The translations under genes were made by a program, and so were the position numbers. A model generated the notes under the pieces. It had not been told where the DNA came from, did no database searches, and saw nothing but the letters and a program-made list of their open reading frames with translations. DNA of 64,000 nucleotides from Paramacrobiotus metropolitanus (taxonomy: Eukaryota; Tardigrada; Eutardigrada; Parachela; Macrobiotidae): assembly GCF_019649055.1 (NCBI RefSeq), contig NW_026570342.1:310001-374000 (forward strand), read 5' to 3'. This document shows, in pieces, positions 22,919 to 32,821 of the stretch; the first letter of the stretch is position 1; each line of letters begins with the position of its first letter.

Positions 22919-24838
22919 AGGCTGACCGGTGCTCGTACTATGCATGCGGCCGCTGTGCTACATGAAGCGTAATCTTTTCCAGCGATCTAATGCCAGTGGG
23001 AAAATCTCTTTAAAACCCAAAGTTAGTTTAGTACTTACCGGAAACTGACTGCAGTGTACTGAAGAATCTAGCCGGCAAAACTGTTAACGGTTAACGCATT
23101 AAGATGTTTGCCGGGCGAAAATGTTAACGTTTACGTTCCCGCCGGGCGCAATTGTTAATGCCAGTTGCCAGGTACAACATTCGTACAGCACAACATCTTT
23201 ACACTGGCATTCACGAGAAGACTAAAACATCAACAACGCAACTGCGTATGTACATTAACTACGCCAGTTGCCAGGTACAACATTCGTACAGCACAACATC
23301 TTTACACTGGCATTCACGAGAATCCTTTACTATACACTACAGTTAATGACCAAAATCGTGCACGTTGTACAAGGATTTATGGATACAAATCCTACAGTAT
23401 GTTTATTAAGGCGAGGTTTCCAGCGGTTAATGATTTTGGGGCTTTTAGCTAGTTGTAAAGAACTGGGTCTCCTCTACCAGAATATGGGCATTATCATTCA
23501 AGAAAAAAATTTGCTCAGTTTAAAAAACAACTTTCCGTCAAGGGTGTCGAAGGAGAAAGCGCTGTTCAACAGAGACAAAGCGGCTAGCGCTGCATTAAGA
23601 CAATCCGGGTTATCACATCCGATCTTTTATGGTCAGCAGCGAAGAAAGTGATTCTCATTGGAAGCCATTGTGTAAGCAAGCAGAGTAATCAGCTTCATCA
23701 AAGAAATGCCGAGTCGAAGCAATTAGTGACACGACGGTGTGATAGCTTGTTTGACCAACGGCCTTTGCCTTATCATGCGGCACGCAGTCGCTCGCCGTCT
23801 CTAACTCATCTGCCTTTCATTTGTTTTACTCAGCGGTCCAGCTGAACATTCTCTGTACCGAACATAGCGCAACAAAACACCGTAAACTTTGAATGCGCAT
23901 TGTGAGAAATTGAACTTAACTGCATAACAAATCAACGCGTTACCAAAAAACTGAGTGGAAAATGTCATTAAATCGAGCTCTGTCTTTAGACCTTCACACA
24001 CACCGATTTTCGATACCATGAAAACTACGAGAGTTATAACTGTAAACGTTCAGGGGCAGTACTGCCCCAACCCCCCAAAATCAGTTTTGAATATTTTACA
24101 TTTTCAAATGAAACGATATTCAAATTTCCTGTGTGTGATAAGCTTTTACAATGTTTCTGCGCAAGATAGCGTTTCTAGATTATTTTTTTACCAAACAGCG
24201 CTTAGTGAAATTTAGCCTAAAATTTTTGACTTTAAAACCTTATAACTGATTGATTGAAAGTAAAATAATTTTTCTGCCAACGTAGTAGTATAGTATAATC
24301 ATTCTTCTGATACATCTTTACATTCATATCACTCAAAATCGTATCCTGACCGCGTGATATCAGTTGCCGCAAAATGACCGAATCGCTGGAAACCTCCCGT
24401 TAATCATACTATAATACTGAGTTTAATTTTTTGCCGTTGCTGCAAGAAAATTCATTCACAGTATCAAGAGGTCATAAAAAACTAATGTTCGCAAAATTTC
24501 TGGCGGGAGGAACTAAAACGGAAAGTAAAACGCGTGACTGAGACGTTTGATTACTTTGCTATCGACGCGAAACCTCACAATTGCGGGCACAAAAAAGTGC
24601 GGACAAACACCAATCAGTACAGGACTATCAGTAAGATGCTTAAGTTTAGGTTAATCGTTTTGAAGCAAAACGTTTAGCCACAGCACAAACTGATTCTGTA
24701 CTGGCGTTTTTTGCATCCCGTGAATTTTCAGTAACCTTCGCCTTCTGGACAGACCGAAGACACGCACAGTTTGAAGTGACAAAATGTTACTAAAATTTAT
24801 TATGCTAATTATGTTAATTAACATAGGCACTTGAGCTT
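22919..24838. other. Intergenic; 103-bp direct duplication, otherwise no supported gene
   Basis: A frame at 23268-23651 (127 codons, including a Lys-rich end) starts inside the duplicated unit and has no recognisable domain. The rest is AT-rich. Confidence 0.4.
23161..23322. repeat. Tandem duplication, about 59-bp identical core, 103-bp period
   Basis: The block at 23161-23219 (ccagttgccaggtacaacat...) recurs without visible change at 23264-23322. Confidence 0.95.
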
Positions 24839-24839
24839 C

Positions 24840-25067
24840 TTAAGACACGGCGACCTTGACCTTCAGGTTCCCGACAGCCCGAAACTGCGGTTTTAAGACA
24901 CGGCGACCCTGACCTTTAGGTCGCCGGGTGACCTTTAGTAATCGCTGTGGCCTTTGGGTTCCCGACACCCGGAAACTGCGGTTCTAAGACATGGCGACCC
25001 GGAACTTAAGGGCGTCGCGTGACCTTTAGTGACTTTCAAGTTCTTAAACTACACAACTGCGATTCTA
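24840..25067. repeat. Degenerate tandem repeat
   Basis: Units beginning 'taagacacggcgacc' or a close variant start at about 24840, 24893 and 24985. They share 'gacctttag' and 'cccgaaactgcggttttaag' segments and differ in length (about 53, 92 and 83 bases). Confidence 0.8.
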
Positions 25068-25199
25068 AGGCGCTTATTTTCCAGGTTTATCTGCCTCCAC
25101 AAGGAAACCATACTTTTTGCTTTTCAGTGTTTACGTTAGCGCTGTAAGTTGGAACATAGCATTATCCGCCATCTCACAGTCAGGCGGGTTACCTTTAGC

Positions 25200-25760
25200 A
25201 TTTTAGTTGAAGTTTAACGAGAATGTTTGTTCTACTGCAACCAATCACAGAACATAATGTCATCTTCAGACTTAACGCCATTAGCGGTACACTGTTGCCC
25301 TAATGAACCGTTACCGTACCGATTATCAGTGCATGTGTTAATTTTTTATTTTTTTGTAGCTGACTTAGGTTCCTGTAACGAGTTCTGTTAACCGTTACGG
25401 GCTTCGTCAGCGTAATGAATCACGGTCTCAGTCATCGCTACCGTGAAAATCCAAAGTTACCGTAAATTCACGCTAACACGCAACACGTCTACCGTTACTA
25501 TAAAGATCTGTAGACTTCTGCCATTAAAAACTACAATTATGCTAGCAGATCATCGCTACGGTAGCAATTGCTGAACCGATTACAGTTACTGCACTAACCT
25601 TCCGTTTCCGAATTCTAGCTAATGTAATAGGCTCAGGATACCGTTAAAGGATACTATGACATAACATTTTACCGCTACGGTAGCCATTTACCGTTAGCTT
25701 AACGTTTACTATCGTCAAAGATTTACCGTTACCATAACAGATCATACAACACTTACGCGA
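25200..25760. repeat. Low-order repeat field of 'taccgtta' words
   Basis: The word 'accgtta' or its complement recurs many times in varied spacing, without a clear period. It resembles satellite-like or foldback DNA; no gene is seen. Confidence 0.5.
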
Positions 25761-26390
25761 AGCAACTTATGCTAACAGTTAATTCAAGCAGAAATCGGCT
25801 AATGTTATTCGGGTGCGACACCGAAAGTAATAGGCAGCCGACAAAGGTGCGCAGAGCCTTAGCTTCGGTGGCCGTTTAACGTTGGGTTTTTGATTCCAGC
25901 AAGAATACGTTTTATCGGTAGCTAGCTAGTTATTCGTAACCAGTACGCTGTAGATACTTCAGTAAGCGTTAACAACACTGGGCAATACAGCATTAAACAA
26001 TTAAGACGTAAAACGCGCATATTCCCATCTACCAACTGCAACAGAAAAATCGAATTAAGTAAAACCAAAAAGGTAAAAATTTGATAAGTACTCAGAAGTT
26101 CTTCACGCTGGTTATCGTAATACTACAATTGACATTATTTTAAATTGACTTCGTATCACCGATCGCATGATAATAGTTCGAAAATAGGTTAAGACAGTGG
26201 ACAATAAAATCGTCAAATATCATTATGTCATTATCTCGCTCTCCGGTCGACTGGAGAACCGTTACCCACGTATGCCTTAAAACTTTGACCTGCTATGTCC
26301 TAACAAAAGCGCATTAAAGTACTTAGTATGAAGTATCATGACGGCGGATACACGGCGCCTTTAGACCAATGACCTGGCAAATTGTCGATG
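25761..26390. other. Intergenic, no supported gene
   Basis: Nothing recognisable on either strand. Confidence 0.5.
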
Positions 26391-26796
26391 CTACAGGTAT
26401 CGGCTGATGTCTATGCCGCTTGCGCGGGCTTCTGTGTACTGCATTATATTTTCGCCTGCGAGGTCGATTTCTTTCTGGAGCTTTAGTCCTTTTTCTTTTA
26501 GCTCCAAAATCTTCTTGTACTCTTTTTCCAAATCTTCTATATCTTGGCTCGAAATGCAGTACAAAGTTACATTTAAAATCGCCATTCCAATGTTTAAAGC
26601 CGCCATTACTCCAGCTTCTATTCACGCGTTACGGCTGGCGTTCTTCTTCAGTGTCCAAATATTGAATCCAGCGGCGGCACCATGGGTTGCAAGCGAGATC
26701 GTTTTTCCTATAGCGTCGTTTCTTCTAATTCGCAGTGCAACAAGACTACCGTTCACTTTGATGCGCAGCTCTCCTAAAATGTTAAAAAACCGTTGA
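26391..26796 (-). pseudogene. Small hydrophobic/coiled-coil protein exon interrupted by one TGA
   Basis: After a good acceptor (ttaacattttag) at about 26797 a single frame runs to 26391 with one in-frame TGA at about 26627. Upstream of the stop are ELRIKVNGSLVALRIRR and ATHGAAAGFNIWTLKKNAS; downstream are a hydrophobic stretch (MAALNIGMAILNVTLYCIS) and a coiled coil (IEDLEKEYKKILELKEKGLK). The TGA lies in a CG-TGA context and could come from a CGA codon by one transition. The family is not recognised. It may instead be a downstream gene starting at ATG 26606. Confidence 0.5.
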
Positions 26797-27520
26797 TCGT
26801 AGATAATTTAGGTACTCTACTTAATCATTAATAATATTTCAGATAATTACAGATAATCGTCCTCTCTGCGGTCAGATTCCACGGAGCCGTTGAAAACGAC
26901 GGCCTCGTTTCAATATTAATACTGTGTAACGTTAATAGACTACTGCGGTAAGAATATTACCAAATCAGTTAATTTTGGCTAGATCGACTGAGCGCTGATT
27001 CAATTGTTAGCGAAGCCAGTTTATTGAAATAATGACCCATACGTCATTGTTAAAAAAATTCATGTTCCTTTTTATCCGGCAACAGCCAATGCACGTAATA
27101 TGTATATCAGTGTAATACGAATAATAATTATGTTTATGTGAACACAGCATATGCCTTATACTGTCACACGACTATCAGCTTGCTTCCGCAGATTTCCAGT
27201 TCACAGCACGACTAAACGTATTCTGGAAAAAAGTATTCTGTTCTGCTTTAAATTACTTAAAATTATGCACAGAGTTAGTAGTATGTAAATTAAAGTTACC
27301 TTTAAATTATGCAGAAAAGTTAGCATTGTAGCCTCTATTCAAGTAAACCCTCTGAATTCTACGCTCGGTTAAGGGCAATATTGTTTTACGATTATCATCG
27401 TTTATTGCGTTATTAGTCTCTACCATAATAAATTTAATCGCTAATTTAGTCTAAAATGTTGAAAATCAAAACATTTGCAACGTAAAGTAACCTTTAAAGG
27501 CGACTCTGACTCGGGCGGTG
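26797..27520. other. Intergenic, no supported gene
   Basis: AT-rich; nothing recognisable. Confidence 0.5.
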
Positions 27521-27524
27521 CTTC

Positions 27525-27663
27525 TGTTTGGACGGCCATATTCGGTTGTGCTGTTGTTTGGACGGCCAAATTCGGTTGTGCTGCTGTTTGGACGGCCATA
27601 TTCGGTTGTGCTGTTGTTTGGACGGCCAAATTCGGTTGTGCTGCTGTTTGGACGGCCATATTC
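27525..27663. repeat. 33-bp minisatellite, about 4 copies, alternating as a 66-bp dimer
   Basis: Unit 'tttggacggccatattcggt...' alternates with a variant reading 'ccaaattcgg' and 'gctgctg' instead of 'gctgttg'. As 33 is a multiple of three, several frames stay open on both strands, which explains the overlapping open frames here. Confidence 0.95.
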
Positions 27664-28500
27664 GTGGCACCTTGTAATAGTGCGAAGCCTTGCACAATGC
27701 ACACGAAACGATTGCGGGATACGTAAAGCAAAGATGATTAAAATACGAGAACCATACGAGGGTAGTCCGACTAAGTCCGTCAAATGTGGAATGAGTATGA
27801 GGCTGTATGTGGAATGAGTAGGGATATGAGGTATTTATTGTTACATTCCACACGGTTTATAACAGAGAAGTGTCACATGCCGCTATCTCTTTCCGCGCGG
27901 GCATCTAGGTCAGCGCATTCAAAACAAATTGTTTGCTTAAAGCTGGCGCCACCATAATTACTGTAGAAACAATAGACATCTGCTCAAGCGAATGTGACGA
28001 CCTAGTATAAAATATTTTTATTATCTTAACTAGCTACATCCGGGAGAACCTGATAACGGCCGTTTTCCATCTACGCTGGAAATCATCGTATGTGTATGTA
28101 ATGAGAAAAATTTAATTATAACATTGCATGCATGACTAACCGCCTAACCGACTTTAAGTTGACAAAATGTCAGCAACCTGCAAAAGTTGTTGGCCTGCCA
28201 ATGAAACATGTGAATTGTCCCTGCAGTTTTTATGCTTGTCGAGCGATGCTTTGTTGGCCCTAGGTACTGACGAGTGACGATACTTACATAATTATGTGTA
28301 ATGCAGTAACTGAAGTTATTTATAGTTGATATGGTATCTGCCAGTAAGTTGGTTTATAAGGAAAGAATAAAGATTATAAAGATTTTTATAACTAACGTTT
28401 TTTTTTTTGCGGTGTGTATGACTGTTTTACAGTGCTTTGCAATTTTCACTATTACAAATTACAACACGAGTACTTTGAACAAAAGCTTCGGAAACTATCA
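27664..28500. other. Intergenic, no supported gene
   Basis: A short direct repeat 'tgtggaatgagta' occurs at about 27785-27820. Otherwise nothing is seen. Confidence 0.45.
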
Positions 28501-28509
28501 CTCATTAAG

Positions 28510-28575
28510 CATCAATCGACAGCGGCGGCCTAATCACAGAGAAAATTTGGTCTAAATCACAGAGAAAATTTGGTC
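28510..28575 (-). mobile_element. Tiny scrap of the retrotransposon 3' end, partly duplicated
   Basis: The wording 'ggcggcctaatcacagagaaaatttggtct' closely follows 41911-41945 (the end of the minus-strand element copy there). A 27-base part is repeated in tandem. Confidence 0.45.
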
Positions 28576-28650
28576 TAAAACTAACGTTATAAGAAGTATG
28601 CAACTGTTGCCTACCATTACATAAAGTATTAGAATATTACCGTACAGTAC

Positions 28651-28742
28651 CATTGCCGTTGCTCTAGAGTAGGTGTGCAAGAGGAATGAATGAACATTCC
28701 TGTTCATTCCATTCCTCTCGGACACCTGGAGCAACGGCAATG
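28651..28742. mobile_element. Palindromic miniature element, copy 1 (92 bp), 7-bp target-site duplication
   Basis: Starts CATTGCCGTTGCTC and ends with its complement GAGCAACGGCAATG; the whole element is nearly one imperfect palindrome. The flanks are ACAGTAC at 28644-28650 and ACAGTAC at 28743-28749, an exact 7-bp duplication. It has no coding capacity. Confidence 0.85.
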
Positions 28743-28787
28743 ACAGTACATACGCGTAAGGAAGTAGCGATTTATGCAAGGGGAAAC

Positions 28788-28884
28788 CATTGCCGTTGCT
28801 CTAGGAGTGCGAGAGGAATGAATGAATGAACATGAGAGAGGAATGTTCATTCATTCCTCTCGCACTCCTAGAGCAACGGCAATG
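28788..28884. mobile_element. Palindromic miniature element, copy 2 (97 bp), 7-bp target-site duplication
   Basis: Same termini as copy 1, with arms of about 40 bp that pair almost perfectly. Flanks are GGGAAAC at 28781-28787 and GGGAAAC at 28885-28891. The two copies sit 45 bp apart. Confidence 0.87.
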
Positions 28885-29222
28885 GGGAAACACATCAGCA
28901 GCACTTTGAATGTAATTATGTACCACATGTGACATTAGCATACTCCAGTCTCTAGGCTCTAGGATTCAGTAAATCTTCAGCGTTGTGAGTTGCATCAAAC
29001 AAATAAAAATTATATGATAATATTCAGCAGCAATTGTAAATAGTAAGTAAATAGTAAGATTTAGCAGTATTTTTGTACTATAGGAAAAAATATAAATATA
29101 CACATAAAGTTCTAGAAAGCCAAAAACAGTTCATCAAGATTGAACTCTAGTATTACCTGACTGTCATTCGTACACTCTAATGTCTCCAGGCCACATTATA
29201 TAAAGGTTTCCACATATCTGTA

Positions 29223-29740
29223 CTGTGCATTTCTGCCACAACCATTTTATGTAGGCTTGCAAATGTTCCATAGTCAAGCAGACTCAAACTCAAGCTAAAA
29301 AATATGGATCCCCATACTAAAAAATATAGTCTGTAGTTTACGGAAGAATAGCTGTTTTGATGGTGTTTAGTATGTCATTCCGCATTGTGTTCCACGAAGC
29401 GTGGAGGCTTCGAGTTGCGTTCGTTTGATACGTGAAGGGGGGACTGAACATTTCAAATCAGGACGATTGTTTCGCAGCTCGCACTCACTAACATCAGCCG
29501 CCAGTGACAGGGAGACTCACTGGGACGTTACGAAAGCGACTGTTGCATTGTAGCGAGTACAAGCATGAGTAATGAAAGTTTCCATTGAGACAGTCGCTTT
29601 GGTATGACGTCATGTGGATTCATGTGAGATTCTTTACGACTGTCTCCAAACTACCTTGTTCTCCAAAACTTTAATCTAAGCGATATCCCAAGCATTAGAT
29701 GCGCACAGCGCGCAAATTAAAATTTTGCGCTATTCTTCCG
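29223..29740 (-). pseudogene. GPCR duplicate reduced to its 3' tail fused to its 5' flank
   Basis: 29223-29310 resembles the C-terminal tail and stop region of the intact receptor (54830-54905: 'gccacaaccgtataatg...ctaaaaaatatggg'). From about 29320 to 29740 the sequence instead follows 56270-56680, the DNA upstream of that receptor. So both flanks survive while almost the entire coding region is missing. Confidence 0.65.
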
Positions 29741-30162
29741 TGGTATGCTATGCCGACACCTGCATCTTACTTTCAATTTTCAACCATTTTTGAAAAATTT
29801 AAAAGGTAATGGTTATTGAAAAAAAAACAGATATACAGTAAACTCTGTGAGACTGAACAAGTGCGAAAATTCAAAAGCTGCGAATATCGAACGAATTTGC
29901 ATGATTATTATTTCGTATACACATATAACGCATCACAAAATGCCACAACTAACAAATCACAATAACGGTACCAGAATACAACATTCACGTACTGTTCGTC
30001 CTCTGTAATTGTCGACTGTACAAAAAATTGAAACCACAAACTGCAAAGCAATACTCAACAAACAAAAACATTAAAATGTCCAGAGAATTCCTTTCCCATA
30101 TTCCAAGACTGACCGTGAGAGTAACAATCGTGATCGGTTGCCGAACCCAGGTGTTCGAACGA
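29741..30162. other. Intergenic, no supported gene
   Basis: AT-rich region 3' of the lipocalin-like gene; nothing recognised. Confidence 0.45.
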
Positions 30163-31260
30163 CTACGGCTTAATTTCCTTGTACTGATACTGTGTGGAGT
30201 TATTGATGTCCTCGGTCAGCGCCGTCATGGCGCGAAAGGCGCACGTATCCCCGAGATCAGCCGGTTTGCAGAAGGGTCTCGCGTCGGAGTACATCTGCGG
30301 GTCGACGTCAGCGGCAGTAAGGCAGTAGGGCGCCAGCGTCTGGTCCACAAGGTCGTCGATGGCCTTCAGTTCTTTGGCGGGCATCTTATCCGGTCGAGCA
30401 CGGGTCAATACGTGGAAGACCGGGTGGTCACAAAAGCCGGTTTTGTAGTTGGTGGAGCGACAGATATAGGCGATGGTCACCCGGTCATAATCCACGTACA
30501 ACATGTTGATATTATTCGTCACTAAACAGAAATTCAAATCAGTTCTATATTGGGCAAAGGTCATCACTATAACAAAAAATGCATTCGCGTAATATTGCTT
30601 AAAATTGTTCAAATTTAAACGTTAATTCGAAAGTGTTTAGTTTCAACTAACTGGTTTGTTTTTAAATCAATGCAGATATTTGTGAAATACCTAATCCAGA
30701 TTGCTTAGCATTATAACGTACCAGGTATGTCGGAATCTACCGAAGATAGCGCTTTGCCCGGACACTGTCCGTTGTGTCCGAATAAGCCGAGAAACAACCG
30801 ATACACACAGTCCGTATCATTAACACTGTTGTACTGTGAAATGTGCAGGAGCATCCCGGTGGCCGGAATGTTCGTAAACGCCAATCCGGTGCGGTTCAGC
30901 GGAATGTGATCCACAAACTGGTTCAAAGTTTTTAGGCCAGAGTGGCGATGTTTGTACCAGTGGCCAGCAAACTGTACAGCAAATATGGAATGCTCTTAGC
31001 GAAATGAACAGTTGGCATGTTGTAGAAGATTCTAAGGGAATGATGTTATCGTACATACCCGTTCCGGCTCCGTAATGGGCACGGTTTTCACCATGTTGGG
31101 TACTCCGCATCCCGTTTTCTTTCCTTTATTTCCAGGGACAGGCGTTACTTGTTGACTGTTGAAAAAGGTGGGATGGAAGCTGGAGATGGCGCCGGTTTCT
31201 GGTCGGAACTAGGTGCATTCTGTATGGCTCGTACGATAACCAGGAACATCGACAGGCTCA
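30163..31260 (-). CDS. Lipocalin-like secreted protein, copy A (possibly damaged; first exon not found)
   Basis: Exons on the minus strand are 31260-31059, 30917-30722 and 30521-30163 (stop TAA). The first starts within a codon and encodes the end of a hydrophobic signal-like segment (LSMFLVIVRAIQNA), then GCGVPNMVKTVP. The second holds an Asn-Asp-Thr-Asp-Cys segment (ISQYNSVNDTDCVYRLFL). The third holds the motif MLYVDYDRVTIAYIC, which fits the beta-strand signature of lipocalins, and a Cys-containing C-terminus. Lipocalins are secreted beta-barrel binders of small hydrophobic ligands; family membership is inferred from this motif only. Compared with copy B (43.7-44.9 kb), one base is missing at about 31170, shifting the frame inside the first exon. 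Exon phases at the last junction (G|TG) are identical in the two copies. Confidence 0.6.
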
Positions 31261-31366
31261 CTGAAGAAAAACGTATGAATTTGCAGTAAAACTCCGCGTA
31301 AGGAAAACGCTTCCAACTATGTACATTGCCGGTAAGTAAGCTACAGTTTTCAAATTGTGTAGCCAT

Positions 31367-32440
31367 CTGTATTACTCAAACAAGTTTGGGTGTGTCAATA
31401 TCGATGTTATCATGACAAAAGTGAAAAGCGGTTTACAAAAAAATATACTTCTATACTTTATTGAAAATATATATACAAGAAATTGAAGTAGTACTTGTAA
31501 AATTATGAAAAAGGTTCGTGGAACAAGCTTTTATACCACTGTACGCATATTACAATTTTAAGTGCAATACTGAATGAATCTTTACCTGTTACGCATATGC
31601 ATCGTCCGCGTAGAGGCATTATTGATAAGGAAAACTGACGTTTATGAAAACAACGAGAAAATCACTTACGTCGCTACGTTACCTGTTTACATCTACTCGA
31701 GTAGCTTTATATAATGTGTCGGTATCAGAAATTAGTCAAAAGTTTCCAGCACCAGCGTAATAGAATGCCGCAATCCAAGAAACAGTTAACATTAATTAAC
31801 ATAAATTAACATAAATTAACATTAATTGAGGCCGATGTTCGGAAATTTAATCGTTCGCCGCACTTCCTTATTGCTCGTGTCTGCTAAGCGACGTAACGCT
31901 TTCAACGGAAGACACACCATTAACATGATCGATGATCGATTTTGTACGCCTTCGGATGGCAGTGTTAGCGGAGAAAGTGCTGTATAATTGTGGCATTAGT
32001 CGATGATCGACGTATGCATTCTCGTGATCACCACGTTTTTCTCTCGCATCCGGTGCTAAACGTTCCGCACTTAATCACACGAGCTGTCACTAGGCCAGTC
32101 GACTAAACGAAACCCGGCTTTTGCTCGTTAACGAGCCTGGAAGCGAGTATTTTGCAGTTTGCACTACAGCTGTACACTGTTTAGAGATGCTTGCATTTCA
32201 GCATGCATTGTTTTTAATCCAAGCTTTTTAGCCGAATAACCAATTGACAGGCTTCCCATAGCAATTCGAATCCGTTCTGGAAGATGTTTGAAGGGGCACG
32301 GCTTCTGGCGTGCTTAGCCACAACTGCACAACTTTTTGTCAAAAAAGAGTTACATATTTATTATTTTTACGTAAAGCATACGCTGTTCTAATAACAACGA
32401 CAGGTCGGGATTTGTTCAAACCTGTTCAAACCTTTGTTCA
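31367..32440. other. Intergenic between divergent/unrelated units
   Basis: The 5' exon of lipocalin copy A may lie near the start of this interval. A small tandem of 'acataaattaac' occurs at about 31790-31825. Nothing else is supported. Confidence 0.4.
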
Positions 32441-32495
32441 AACCTTCCATTTACCTGTTCGGCAGATGTTGACAGTTTATTGTGGCCGAATTTTT

Positions 32496-32690
32496 TTAAT
32501 GCCGAACACATCCGCCGTGGAAAATAACAGCAGGAAGAAAGCAGCAGAAAGGAGAATACACAGAAACTCACAGGAACAAAAAAACGAGGAAAACACAAAT
32601 GGTGCTCTGGCGGAGGCAGCAAGCGAAAGCGGACGGAACCCATAAGAAAACGCACACAACAGGTTAAAAGAAGGACCATACCGAACGTCG
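32496..32690 (+). pseudogene. N-terminal and nuclear-localisation cassette related to the coil/zinc-finger family
   Basis: From ATG at about 32500 the frame reads MPNTSAVENNSRKKAAERR and continues Glu/Asn-rich. In another frame at about 32615-32650 the sequence reads GSKRKRTEPIRKRTQQ, matching the basic SKRKRT stretch of the gene at 9.4 kb. A similar start (MSNTSAAEKKQEKRSS) occurs at 46437. The cassette has no zinc finger and appears rearranged. Confidence 0.45.
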
Positions 32691-32821
32691 AATGAAAGAA
32701 GAAAAATTATTTAAAGCATTACTAGTAATAACTGGGTTTGATGGCAGCCAAACAAAAGGCGCGACACCCGCAAAATCATGGTAGCAAATCAAGCACCGTG
32801 TAGTCTGTAGTGAGTCACCCT

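Noticed and set aside
26560-26690. Selenoprotein explanation for the TGA at 26.6 kb
   Set aside because: No paralogue with Cys at this site was seen and no SECIS-like structure was identified; a CGA to TGA change explains it more simply.
27441-27853. Overlapping open frames on both strands as a repeat-protein gene
   Set aside because: The frames are kept open by a 33-bp tandem repeat in all registers; there is no start or splice context and no domain.
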